From assembly GCA_037355855.1 (NCBI GenBank), contig CM074762.1:5750896-5814895 (forward strand): DNA of 64,000 bases, read 5' to 3'. How positions within the stretch are numbered: the stretch's first letter is position 1; each line of letters begins with the position of its first letter. Below the pieces are notes generated by a model, which saw only the letters and a program-made list of their open reading frames with translations, had not been told where the DNA came from and did not search any database. Origin of the DNA: Pseudo-nitzschia pungens (Eukaryota; Bacillariophyta; Bacillariophyceae; Bacillariales; Bacillariaceae). Made by a program: the position numbers and the translations under genes. Of the stretch, positions 42,100-52,875 are shown piece after piece.

Positions 42100-43898
42100 A
42101 TGGCCAAGCAAACTAGAAGACAAATCGCTGCAGCCGCTGCCGGAGCCGGCGCTGCTGGAGATGCCCCTGCCCCTGGAGCCGGCGCTGCTGGAGGTGCTCC
42201 TGGAGATGGAGGCGCCGTCCCTGGAGTCGACGCTCCTCCGCCTGGAGTCGCCGCTGGAGCCGGCGTTCCCCCTGTTGGAGCGATGCCCCCTGTTGGAGCG
42301 CTGCCCCCTGTCGGAGCGCCTGGAGTCCCTCCTATTGCTCCTGCTGTCCCTGCTGCGTTTGGAGCCTCCAGAGTCCAACAAGAACCAAACCTTGACATCC
42401 AACCCCGATCTGAGATGATCCTACTTGCTGCTGTTCAAGAACTCAGAGCAATGCGCAATGAGAACGCAGCCCGAGCGGCTGCTGAAACCGCCGCCCGAGT
42501 GGCTGCTGAAGCCACCGCTGCTCAAAACGCCGCCCGAGTGGCTGCTGAAGCTGCTGCTGCTGCTGCTGCCGCCGCTCGTGCTCCTGCCCCTGCTCCTGTC
42601 GCCGCCCCTACAGGAGCTAGTCCTGAAATCCTCCAAGCCCATGCCACAGCCCAAGCTAATGGTGGAATCTCTGGATACAAGAATGGAGCAAAGCTCAGCT
42701 CAAAGGAATTAGACCTCCACAAGATCCTCTCTGGTTTCAGCAACAGTGATACGGCGGATGAGTTATTCCGGAACGGCCTGAGCAGCATCCAGGCAATCCA
42801 ACAGCTATCTGCCAAGGAACTCCCCAAGTATCTTCGTGACTTCAATGGGAGTCGTCATCCGATGTGCCCCTACCATGAACGAGTATTCATCGGACTATCC
42901 TTCAGACAGTCCTTTCAGCTTCTTTCGGAGTGGATCCGCTACCAACCTCTCATTGGTATCAAGCCTACTGCCCATACTTGGCTTAGTGATCCCCTCGCAG
43001 CCGACCGAACCCGCCAACGCCTACATGAAAAGCAAACTGCTGACAAGGAGGTCGTCTCAGCGTCCACTACTCCGCCGAAGCTCATCAACCTTGATAACTT
43101 CCGTCAGTGGGAAGAACGCTTCCGCCAGTTCCTCCGCTTTCAGTACAATGAACAAGGGTTCCCCCTATCATACGTCATTCGTCCGAGGGAGCAAGAGACA
43201 GTGACTGCAGCAGAAAGGTCCGCCACTGTTGGGAAGGACGGGACATTTTCCAACTGGATGGATTATAATGTTTGATGCGCCACGCTTGAAGGCCCGCAAT
43301 TTGTCACTGACAACCACGACGTTTGGGTGTTGCTCTGCAACGCAGTCCGTGATGGTCCCGCATGGGCCTACACCCGTAGGTACAAAGACGCGAAGAATCC
43401 AACTGGGAACGCCCGAGCGGCTTTCCTAACTCTCTACGAGAATGCCTTCTCCGCAACCAACGTCGCGGCTATCCTTGACAAGGTCCGTACCGGTATGTAC
43501 ACCTCCCGCTATACAGGTGATTCCCGCACCTACGACTTTGAGAAGCACTGCACAACTTGGTTGAATTTCCAGACTACGCTATCCAACCACGACAAGTTGC
43601 CCGACGAAGAGGACTTCACCATGCGCTTCATCCACAGCATCCAAGATGATCGGTTTGAGAACCCCAAGATCCAAATCTTTGAAACCGACAAGTACACGAA
43701 GGACTTCAACGAGTGCGTCTCGTACTTCAAGAGGTGCCTTGGCATACGAAAGATGGGTGCGGTGTCAACCAAGCGAGCGCGAAGCATCTCCTCTGTACAC
43801 CACGGTGGTGGTGGCAACCAAGGAAGCAACAAGGGCGGATCGTACGGCGGCAAGATTGAGGACAAACCTTATCCCTATGAAGTCTACAAGACCTTCTC
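42100..43898 (+). pseudogene. gag: Copia-2 Gag, 5' part (nonsense codon, then element insertion)
   Basis: Starts MAKQTRRQ. It matches copia-1 Gag along its length with a shorter Ala-rich region. A TGA at 43273-43275 stands where copia-1 has CGA; the same frame continues (homologous from LLCNAVRDGP) to YKTFS, where gypsy-B begins at 43901. The remaining Gag C-terminus is at 52665-52875. Confidence 0.85.
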
Positions 43899-43900
43899 CA
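43896..43900. repeat. Target-site duplication of gypsy-B, left copy (CTCCA)
   Basis: CTCCA recurs at 52665-52669. Copia-1 has the uninterrupted target (accttctccaaggaac). Confidence 0.95.
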
Positions 43901-43901
43901 T

Positions 43902-43906
43902 GTTAC
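43902..43906. repeat. Target-site duplication of gypsy-A, left copy (GTTAC)
   Basis: Recurs at 49634-49638. The right LTR of B has a single GTTAC in the same place (tgttacatgttg at 52380). Confidence 0.95.
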
Positions 43907-44215
43907 TGTGACGGGCTAGTGTAGCTAGCAGTCACGACTGAATAATTAACCGAATCCCATATGGGAATCGAATATTATATATGTATATATCCAATCATGA
44001 ATACGTTTCGGTTGAGTCCCAGAAGGTGATATATGCCTAATCGTGGGAATCAACAATGAATCAACATTTATGGCAGAGCATGCCAAAATGTGGCTATGCT
44101 CGCGACCTCAATTTTTATATGTTTCCATTTACAATTCGCGTAACAATATTTCGTAAAGTATCTAAACATTCACAATTTTCATACCACTCCGATATTTCTA
44201 CTCTAGACCGTAACA
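43907..44215 (+). repeat. Element A 5' LTR (309 bp)
   Basis: Identical by eye to 49325-49633. Includes a near-palindromic tcccatatggga motif. Confidence 0.95.
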
Positions 44216-44227
44216 CAGTAATTACTG
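44216..44227 (+). promoter_or_regulatory. Perfect 12-bp palindrome at the primer-binding position of A
   Basis: CAGTAATTACTG directly follows the 5' LTR; with the last LTR base and the next T it is a 14-bp palindrome. The same sequence is at 49922-49933 in B. Confidence 0.65.
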
Positions 44228-44335
44228 TTTGTGCTTTACAGTAGAAACAGTAGAAATCAGTACTGAATTCAAAAGAATCGACCAAACCTCCCTTAACCTC
44301 AACAACAGGGGGACGTTGTATCTCCAACAAGCAAC

Positions 44336-45376
44336 ATGGCAGGCATCTACAGAGAACCACCTGTCTCCTACAAGAGCTCCTTCGACAGCTCCAAGCCGAA
44401 ACTAATCACGCTCTCGGTCTACGACAATGCCGACCATTCCGACAGCGTCAAAATCCCCCTCTTCACAGACAAAGGAGGTCTAGAAGAGTTGCTTCACACC
44501 GAGGAGGCCTTCCTGAACGCAGCAGAAGATCTAGGTGTACAAGACTCAGCGCTTATCCGCTACTTCGGACGCTGCTTATGTGTCAAAGCCCAAACCGAAT
44601 GGAGAGCCCTCGCACGGAGCACCCGACCGAACGGACAAAGACTGTATCCACTTACGAGACAAGGATTCAATTCAGCTTTTGCAGCCTTTATCAAATACTA
44701 CTGCAATGCAGAAGATGCCAGAGACCTCATGCACATATACCTACGAAGCCCGGCATGCAAGAAGAAAGTAGAATCCACTTGCAAAGACCACAACGATCGA
44801 CTCATCACTCTCATGAAATATACAGCAAAATTACATGGATATGTAACCAACCTGGACCATCTCCAGCAAGTCACCATTCTCCTACACAGCTACCCAAACT
44901 CCTGGATCGAAGACTATGTCCGCATCCACCAAGGGGTCACTCAGCACACCACTACTCAGTTCATCGTCGACCACATGAGCAGTCTCGACCGACTCAGCAA
45001 ACAAAAGAACAAGAATAACGGAAGACGTTCCAATAATTCTAATAGTTCTAACACCAATAACAGGAAGCGCTCTGGCAACCAGAAGAATAATCCAAAGAGC
45101 AAAAAGAAATCCAATCCCTGTCGGATCCAAGGACACAACCACGATTGGTCCGAATGTCCTAAGAACAAATACTCCAAGAACTACAAGGGGCCCGGTAACA
45201 ACAAGACCCATGGCTCCAACCCCAACACTGAAACTTTCCACACTCAAACTCATGACCTTTCAGGCAGCAACGAGTCTTTCCAAGCCCACATGAAGGCCGC
45301 GATGGACTCATATCACTCGGACTTTGGAGGCCGAACAGAAAGGAGCATAGACGGTGAGCTTATATGGCTCCCATGA
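44336..45376 (+). CDS. gag: Element A Gag
   Basis: 346 residues, intact from ATG (MAGIYREPPVSYKSSF). A mostly helical capsid-like region spans ~30-215. An Asn/Lys-rich linker (~225-260) precedes a CHHC-type knuckle-like motif (NPCRIQGHNHDWSECPKN, near 262-279) of the same pattern as in gypsy-2. It ends with TGA at 45374-45376 (TGG CTC CCA TGA TTG), and the frame stays open into pol. The homologous position in B is TAG. Confidence 0.85.
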   Translation: MAGIYREPPVSYKSSFDSSKPKLITLSVYDNADHSDSVKIPLFTDKGGLEELLHTEEAFLNAAEDLGVQDSALIRYFGRCLCVKAQTEWRALARSTRPNGQRLYPLTRQGFNSAFAAFIKYYCNAEDARDLMHIYLRSPACKKKVESTCKDHNDRLITLMKYTAKLHGYVTNLDHLQQVTILLHSYPNSWIEDYVRIHQGVTQHTTTQFIVDHMSSLDRLSKQKNKNNGRRSNNSNSSNTNNRKRSGNQKNNPKSKKKSNPCRIQGHNHDWSECPKNKYSKNYKGPGNNKTHGSNPNTETFHTQTHDLSGSNESFQAHMKAAMDSYHSDFGGRTERSIDGELIWLP

Positions 45377-47167
45377 TTGCAAACCCAATCCTCCACCAAG
45401 AGACCCAAGAGTCCACCAAAACCAGCAATCACCTTGCCTCCGGCGCCACAGGCCCTGGATGCCAGTCCAGCACAGCTGACTGGGATGACGCAAGGAGGAG
45501 ATCTCCCGGAGAAAAAGGGGAAGGAACCTACAGGATGGAGTCCTGTTGAGCGCTTAGCAAAGACTGCAACAGCAGCAACCACAAAACACGTTCGATTCTC
45601 CGAAGAGAGCAATTCGAACATGGATCCGAATCGGAAACAAACGAATCGATCCAAGGGTACAGACGCATCATCAATTCATTCAATCGACCAGACAGCAGCA
45701 ATAAATAGACCACTCTTGTCTCTAGCAAGAAATTGGTCTACGGGTACAGCAAAAAATCTCTATTGCAACACCCAAAACTCCAAAGACTACACCAAAGGAG
45801 GTGCGCTGGAGCAAAATTATTTAAAGCTGCTGTCGACTACTGGAAATCCAGTAGAACAGGCATCGAATAAGAGCAACGTGGCTCCTATTCTTTTAACAAA
45901 AGTACAGTACATACAAGGCATACCAACGAAAACAAGACCACTACTCGCACTACTAGATAGTGGATCATCCGGAACTCTAATCAACAAAAGAGCCCTTCCA
46001 TTCGGAACACTACCAATCAGAAGCAAGCATCGAGTCATAACTACTACAGCAAATGGGAACTTCGATACTACAGAATACGTCATCATGAAGAACCTCAACT
46101 TACAAGAGTTTGGCAACTACACGATCGACAAACAACAAGCAAGACTCTTCCATTCACCCGACTGCAGATATGATCTAATACTAGGCAGAGACTTCCTCCA
46201 CCTAGCACAGATCAATCTCCTATTCAAAGAAGGAGCAGTCCAATGGATGAATCGGACTATTCCAATGAAAGATACATCTCTATACCATGAGTCCGACTAC
46301 ACTACACTCATGGAAGAACTAGAAGACGCCGAACTCTTTGCTGATGATCTCTCCTTTGCCAATCCATATAAGTCCAAAGTTATTCTCGACAGAGCCTACC
46401 AAGAAACAGATCCATCCACAGTTGCACAACAACAATCACACATGTCCAAAGCAGAACAACAACAATTCCAAGCAATACTAAACAAGTATCCCAATGTATT
46501 CAACGGCGAACTAGGAAAATATCCACACAAGAAGATCTCTCTAAGACTGAAGCCCGGATCCAAGCCCATACACAAAAAGCCTTATCCAGTTGCATACAAA
46601 AGAGAAGACCTATTCAAAAGGGAACTCCAGAATCTCTGTAATGATGGAGTACTCAAGCGCTGCACTGGACCGGCCGAATGGGCATTCCCCACCTTTATTG
46701 TTCCAAAGAAAGACAACAGAGTTAGATGGGTATCAGACTTCAGAGAACTCAATGAACTTCTTGAGCGCCGACCTTATCCCATACCTAGGATACAGGACAT
46801 CATGAATAAGAGGGGCAAGTATACTCATTTCACCAAGATTGACTTGTCCATGCAATACTACTGCTTTGAACTCGACGATGCAAGCAAGAAACTCTGCACC
46901 ATAGTCACACCATATGGTTGCTATGAATACCAAAGACTACCAATGGGTGTCAAAGTCTCTCCAGATGTTGCCCAGCAACTAATGGAAGATATCCTACAAG
47001 ATACCGACTGCACTGTTTATATTGATGATATAGGCGTCTGGACCAATGGATCCTTTGATCTCCACATGCAAACCATTGACAAGATTCTACATCGGCTCAA
47101 CGACAATGGACTCAAGTGCAACCCACTCAAGTGTGATTGGGCTGTGTACAAGAAACTGACTTCCTAG
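45377..47167 (+). CDS. pol: Element A Pol, N-terminal part: protease and reverse transcriptase
   Basis: 596 residues in frame with Gag after its TGA; there is no plausible ATG near the start, which favours readthrough. Protease [11 protein letters not shown] with Asp-Ser-Gly at ~194-196, then reverse transcriptase with QYYCFELDD and the catalytic VYIDDIGVW box near residue 555. Reading breaks at about 47146, where an extra GT (gctGTGTacaag) shifts the frame away from ETDFLGYW. Confidence 0.85.
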   Translation: MQTQSSTKRPKSPPKPAITLPPAPQALDASPAQLTGMTQGGDLPEKKGKEPTGWSPVERLAKTATAATTKHVRFSEESNSNMDPNRKQTNRSKGTDASSIHSIDQTAAINRPLLSLARNWSTGTAKNLYCNTQNSKDYTKGGALEQNYLKLLSTTGNPVEQASNKSNVAPILLTKVQYIQGIPTKTRPLLALLDSGSSGTLINKRALPFGTLPIRSKHRVITTTANGNFDTTEYVIMKNLNLQEFGNYTIDKQQARLFHSPDCRYDLILGRDFLHLAQINLLFKEGAVQWMNRTIPMKDTSLYHESDYTTLMEELEDAELFADDLSFANPYKSKVILDRAYQETDPSTVAQQQSHMSKAEQQQFQAILNKYPNVFNGELGKYPHKKISLRLKPGSKPIHKKPYPVAYKREDLFKRELQNLCNDGVLKRCTGPAEWAFPTFIVPKKDNRVRWVSDFRELNELLERRPYPIPRIQDIMNKRGKYTHFTKIDLSMQYYCFELDDASKKLCTIVTPYGCYEYQRLPMGVKVSPDVAQQLMEDILQDTDCTVYIDDIGVWTNGSFDLHMQTIDKILHRLNDNGLKCNPLKCDWAVYKKLTS

Positions 47168-49291
47168 GCTACTGGATGACTCCCACAGCAGTTAAGCCAT
47201 GGAGAAAGAAAATCGAAGCTATCTTACATATGGATCGACCTCGAACCATCACTCAAGTCAAGTCCTTCCTAGGAGCAGTTGGATACTACAGAGATATGTG
47301 GCCTCGCAGATCGCATGTCCTATCTCCTCTCTTTGATATAACTGGTACGCCCAAGACTCCTCAAGCAGCTGCCATCAAAGGCAAGCAGAGGAAGGCTCCT
47401 TCGACTTTCACTTGGGGACCAGCTCAAGACAAAGCCTTTCAAGAAATGAAAGCAATGGTGGCAGCAGATGCGCTGAACACCTATCCAGACCTTAACAAGC
47501 CCTTTGAACTGTACACTGATGCCTCAGACCTCCAGCTCGGTGCTGCCATAATACAAGATGGCAAGCCCATTGCATATTGGTCCAAGAAACTATCCGATGC
47601 CCAAAAGAACTATACCACCATGGAGAAAGAACTCCTAGAGCGATTGTACTCTGCTGCAAAGAGTACCGAAAAATGTTACTTGGTGGTGTTATCAATGTAT
47701 ACACTGACCATAAGAACCTTACCTTCCGGACGCTCTCAGTCCAACGCGTCCTCCGGTGGAGACTATTCCTAGAAGAATTCGGCGTAAACCTCACCTATGT
47801 GGAAGGCAAGAAGAATATTCTTGCTGATACCTTCTCCAGGCTCCCCCGGATGGATCCAACCCAACTGTAGGGAAGAAAGAAGCCCTTGGTAAGGGGCACT
47901 CTTATCGGATTTCTTGAAACTTGAAGTCCCCAACAAGATGAAGAACTGTTTCTAACAGAATTTCCGAACCCATTCCAGCACTTATGCAATGACGCAGATC
48001 AGGAACTATACTCCTGTCTGCTGAACAATGAGTGTCTCGTCAATCTACCAAACAATCAAGACATGGAATGCCCCCGTTAACTATACCAAGATATACCTCC
48101 AATCAGCAGAAGGACCCAACCATCAAGTTCAAGATTCAATCCAAGGCCTTCTTCTACCAAGAATTAGAAGGCAACAAGATACTTTGTTACGCAAACCAAG
48201 CCAATCCGGACTGCTGGAGAATATATATTCCAGCATCATTAATCAACGATACCATCAAGTGGTATCATCTTCTGTTTGGGTCATTGTGGATCCACCAGAT
48301 TACAACAGACTATATATCAGCCCGCTTCTATGCTGACAATCTAACCAGGTTATGCAAGTCCTATATATGTCCAGACCATTGCATCAAGTACAAGAACCAG
48401 AACTCCCAATATGGCAAACTGCCACCGAAAGAAGCTCCACTATCCCCATTCTATGAAGTACATGTGGATCTAATAGGTCCCTGGAAGATTACAAGCTCAG
48501 GGCAAGAACTACAACTTCAAAGCCCTAACCTGTATTGATCCGGTCACTAATCTCCTTGAAATCATCAGAATCAGAGACAAGTCCTCTCTCAGCATGTATC
48601 AGATCAATTCAAGAACTGGCTGGCTTTCAAGATACCCAAGACCTATCCGGTGTGTACATGACAATGGTGGTGAGTTCCTAGGAGCTGAATTTCAAACTAC
48701 CCTCAAGCAGTATGGGATTAACTCAGTCCCTACAACAGTGAAGAACCCCCAGTCGAACGCCATATGCGAGCGGTGTCCATCACACAGTTGCTGATATCCT
48801 TCGTGTCCTGGTACATGTTAATCCTCCACAAGCAAATACCAGAGCCAGTCAGCTCATGGACAATGCCCTTGCTACTTGTATGCATGCCTCCAGATGCGCT
48901 GTCAATGCTGCCTTACAGGCATCCCCTGGATCCCTTGTATTCAACCGGGATATGCTGATATACCTACCACTAACTGCCAACCTATTGGCTCTGCAACAGC
49001 TACGACAACAGGGCATTAACAAGGCTCTACTCAGAGATAATGCCAAGCGCAAGGAACATACCTTTCAACCCAATGAGAAGGTATGGATGCAAGAACCAGA
49101 TCCAGACAAACTACAACCTCGAAAGACAGGACCAATTCACTATTGCCCAAGTCCACGATAATGGTACTGTTAAGATTCAAAAGACTCCAACGGTTACTGA
49201 GACCGTTAACTTTCATAAGTTAACCCCTTACAAAGAGCTCCCAACGGACCATTCCGAATCCGGTGACTCAGCAATCCATTGGGCAACTTAA
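47137..49291 (+). pseudogene. pol: Element A Pol, C-terminal part: RNase H and integrase, many frameshifts
   Basis: Homology continues through changing frames: ETDFLGYW to MEKELL (47137-47640, with RNase H YTDAS), [13 protein letters not shown] to SRLPRM (after an extra AG near 47640), a stop TAG at 47869, an HHCC region near 48260-48390 with a frame change, integrase VDLIGPW near 48470, then extra bases near 48500, 48771 and 49137 before EIIRIRDK, DNGGEFLG, NPQSNA and AQVHDNGTV. The acidic integrase residues are recognisable. Most breaks look like 1-2-base insertions. Not functional as read. Confidence 0.8.
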
Positions 49292-49324
49292 GTATGGGAT
49301 TCGTTCAATCATGAGGCACTACTA

Positions 49325-49633
49325 TGTGACGGGCTAGTGTAGCTAGCAGTCACGACTGAATAATTAACCGAATCCCATATGGGAATCGAATATTATATAT
49401 GTATATATCCAATCATGAATACGTTTCGGTTGAGTCCCAGAAGGTGATATATGCCTAATCGTGGGAATCAACAATGAATCAACATTTATGGCAGAGCATG
49501 CCAAAATGTGGCTATGCTCGCGACCTCAATTTTTATATGTTTCCATTTACAATTCGCGTAACAATATTTCGTAAAGTATCTAAACATTCACAATTTTCAT
49601 ACCACTCCGATATTTCTACTCTAGACCGTAACA
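49325..49633 (+). repeat. Element A 3' LTR (309 bp)
   Basis: Identical by eye to 43907-44215; followed by GTTAC at 49634-49638. Confidence 0.95.
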
Positions 49634-49638
49634 GTTAC

Positions 49639-49921
49639 ATGTTGACGTAGGTACCCTACGAGAGACTCTAAATGATGATTATTGAATCCCGCATGTGCTC
49701 CAATATACAAGAATATATATAATATTCGTGTACATATACTGAATATTCAACGTACACGGAATACACATACAATTCAAACAAAGATTCCCATGACTCACCG
49801 ATCATTCATCCCATACTCAAGGAATCATTCCCATCTCGTAAAGTATTCAACCATTCACAATTTATTAATCATACATCATTAAAATACTCCTATCGTGTAT
49901 TTTCTACCTTAGAGTGTAACA
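49639..49921 (+). repeat. Element B 5' LTR, remainder after the A insertion
   Basis: Matches 52386-52664 apart from a 3-bp (gat) and a 1-bp indel; ends gagtgtaaca. Confidence 0.93.
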
Positions 49922-49933
49922 CAGTAATTACTG
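49922..49933 (+). promoter_or_regulatory. Perfect 12-bp palindrome at the primer-binding position of B
   Basis: CAGTAATTACTG, identical to A and abutting the B LTR, although the A and B LTRs themselves differ. Confidence 0.65.
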
Positions 49934-50207
49934 TTTATCTTTTAAAGTAGAAGACAAGACAAGGAACTCAGTACTGAATCATCCCAAAAACAACCTTTAT
50001 CCAAAACAACCTTTATCCTAAACAACAGGGATAACATCAATACCCCGACAAACAAAAAGAAACAACGTCGATCGAAATCTACATACGATCGAAAGAACCT
50101 CCGAAAGACATCGATCTAAATCTACGAATCGATCGAACGGAACAACCGCAATATCCGATACGACGGAATCGATCGAACACCAAATCGATCGAACGCTACC
50201 AAGAAAC

Positions 50208-51285
50208 ATGGCAGGACTATACAGAGATCCACCAATCAATTACACTCCTTCCTTCAACAGGAGTAAGCCCAAGAGAACCAAGCTCTCCATTACAAATCCC
50301 AATGGGAAACAAGACAGCATGAAGATCCCTCTATTCACCAACAGAGGAGGACTAGAGGAATTCCTATTTGTTGAAGAAGGCTTCCGGAACGCCGCAAAGC
50401 TCCTAGGACTACCAACCACCGACTACATTACTTACTTCAGCAGATGCCTAAATACAGACACTCAATCCAAGTGGAATGAAATGCTACAGGATCCCCTGGA
50501 TCCAGCTGAATTCCAATATGAAGAAAGCGCCGAGGGATATGAACAAGCAATCATTGACTTCATCGAGGCAATTCTGCAATGCGACAGACGCCAAAGATAT
50601 CATGCACACTTACCTTCGAAGCTCCGAATGCAAGAAACCAAGCAACGTCTCTTGCAAAGACCATGCAGACCGAATGCAAATTCTCTTCAAATATACCAAA
50701 AGGCTCCAAGGACATGGAACTGACCTATCACCATCAGAAGCTAAGACCATTCTGCTGCATAGCTTCCCAAGCAAATGGATCAACAGCTATGGTCTAATCC
50801 ACCAAGGAATACAAGAAGGATACCACTATCCGATTTATTGTGGATCACATGAGCTGTTTAGAACGTCAAGCAAAAAGGAAATCAACCGAGTCCGATCAAA
50901 ATGACAGCTCTGATTCGGACGCTGACAGCATTGACAGCAACAGCTCTAATTCGGACAGTGACAGCGACGCTGAATCCGAAAGAAGAGAAGAGAGCAGGAA
51001 AATCCGGTGGCAAAAGAAAGTACAACAACCCCTGCAGAATTCCAGGACATGACCACGATTGGTCCGAATGCCCAAAGAACAGATATTCCAAAAGAAATAA
51101 GAGCAATAGCAGCAACAACAGCACTGCTACGGCTCCTAGGCAACGAAAATGGCAGCACTGCTGCTTCCACCACTACCAATGAAACCTTCCAAGCCCATAT
51201 CAGGCAAGCAATAGAATCCTATTGCATGGAACACGGAGGCCGCGTTGAACGCCAGCACGACGGCAGCCTCACTTGGCAACCATAG
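50208..51285 (+). pseudogene. gag: Element B Gag (frameshifted)
   Basis: Starts MAGLYRDPPINYTPSF, homologous to A Gag. The frame breaks near 50565 (continuing as FCNATDAKDIMHTYLRS), again near 50820 (VDHMSCLERQAKRK) and near 51000-51100, with the knuckle-like NPCRIPGHDHDWSECPKN in between. The C-terminus HGGRVERQHDGSLTWQP ends in TAG at 51283-51285, the exact position of the A Gag TGA. Confidence 0.8.
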
Positions 51286-52379
51286 CCACTCGAACAAACA
51301 AAAAGGATCACAGTATCCAGCACCGTGCCTTCGGACTCCCCTGGAGCCGAATGCCAGCTCAGCCCTGCTGAACTGGGAAGACGCATGGAGGAGAACTCCC
51401 GAGAACAGAGGGGAAGGAACCTACAGAGATGAGCCCTGTTGCAAACAAAAAAAATGTTCGAACTAAATCAATTCGCTCAGTCCGATCCACAGTGACGGCA
51501 ACAACAATCAACCAAATAACAAAACAATAAACAGATTCAATGGCAAATAGACAAACGCAAAGGCGATCTGGACGCAGATCAACTTGCAAGGGGACAGACG
51601 CTTAACGCCATGAATCAATCAATCGAATCGAATTAGATTATATCGATATCGATAAAAGGGTACAGCAGCAACAACAAGGCCAACCTTGTTCCGGACAAAC
51701 AAACAGTCCACAGGGAGCTCTAGATAATCAACGAGAGCAATCCCACAAAAATTATATTCTACACCCACAGAGGTGCTCTGGAGTTACGAAAATCCGAACC
51801 TCCAGTCGACTGCTGCAAATAACACCCAAAATAAAAGACCGGCAAAGTATACGGCACATCAAATTATAATCGCAACAGCAATTCCATACCGTCACTAACA
51901 ATGCGTCCCCTCTCTGCTGAAACACATACAATCGCAGATACGGCAAGCAACACATCCAACGCTCCGGCTTTTCACCTACCTACATCCACTCCTATTACAA
52001 CAGGAGGTGTTTTTATGCCGAAGAGCAATCGAAATCGATGATTTCAAACATCAACTGAAATCAGCTCCACTACCCCGAGAGGTACATCACAGTTGGGGGA
52101 GAAAAAGAATTTTCTTCGACTCTTTTTGCTATTTTTAGCATGTCATTATGACCCTTCTCAAGAACAAGAAACAAATCTTCAATTTTTTGAGTATCAAAAA
52201 GAACCTTCTTCAATCCCACTTCAATCTACATTACCATATATCTTCAAAATATCTCAAATGGCATATATCATCTTCAACCGGTTCTCCGAACAAGCATATC
52301 TCTTTCCATCGATACTACTCAACTCCGAACCTTATTGTATTGAACCACATGCAAACTTCACCTAATCATTGGGGAACTA
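51286..52379 (+). other. Element B interior after gag: pol remnant and non-coding filler
   Basis: About 51290-51450 matches the first ~150 bp of A pol at the nucleotide level. After that no protease, RT or integrase motif is found, so pol is deleted. It ends attggggaacta before the right LTR, a possible polypurine tract. Confidence 0.65.
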
Positions 52380-52664
52380 TGTTACATGTTGACGTAGGTA
52401 CCCTACGAGAGACTCTAAATGATTATTGAATCCCGCATGTGCTCCAATATACAAGAATATATATAATATTCGTGTACATATACTGAATATTCAACGTACA
52501 CGAATACACATACAATTCAAACAAAGATTCCCATGACTCACCGATCATTCATCCCATACTCAAGGAATCATTCCCATCTCGTAAAGTATTCAACCATTCA
52601 CAATTTATTAATCATACATCATTAAAATACTCCTATCGTGTATTTTCTACCTTAGAGTGTAACA
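52380..52664 (+). repeat. Element B 3' LTR (285 bp)
   Basis: Uninterrupted copy (tgttacatgttgacg to gagtgtaaca), followed by CTCCA at 52665-52669. Confidence 0.95.
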
Positions 52665-52875
52665 CTCCAAGGAACAACGAAAGCAGTTGTATGACCTCCG
52701 CCAGCAGAAGAAAGCTCGAACTATTCAGTCCACTAGTTCTACCACGCCTACTGCCTCCGCGACCGCGAACGCGAATGCGACCCAAGGCGCAGGGAACAGT
52801 TTTGGACCCAAGGGGCGCAGAAAGAACAAGAAGAAGGGCAACGGCTCGAACCAAGGACAGACCCCCAAGAACTGA
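52665..52875 (+). pseudogene. gag: Copia-2 Gag, C-terminal end after the B insertion
   Basis: Resumes at KEQRKQLYDLRQQKK, matching copia-1 10207-10414. Ends in the same AAG AAC TGA AAC junction (TGA 52873-52875). Confidence 0.85.

Larger units (their letters stand above)
43907..49633 (+). mobile_element. Ty3/gypsy element A (degenerate coding, identical LTRs)
   Basis: 309-bp LTRs (43907-44215, 49325-49633) starting TGTGACGGG and ending GACCGTAACA, identical by eye, with TSD GTTAC. The interior encodes Gag and a Pol in gypsy order, but pol beyond the reverse transcriptase is broken by many 1-2-base indels. Inserted into the left LTR of B, making a three-level nest with copia-2. Confidence 0.93.
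43901..52664 (+). mobile_element. Ty3/gypsy-type element B, non-autonomous, split by element A
   Basis: LTR (285 bp, 52380-52664) starts TGTTACATGTTG and ends GAGTGTAACA. The left LTR is split by element A after its sixth base (43901-43906 + 49639-49921) and differs from the right by a 3-bp and a 1-bp indel. TSD CTCCA. The interior (49922-52379) has a frameshifted gag and almost no pol, so it would depend on another element. Its Gag is homologous to that of A. Confidence 0.9.
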
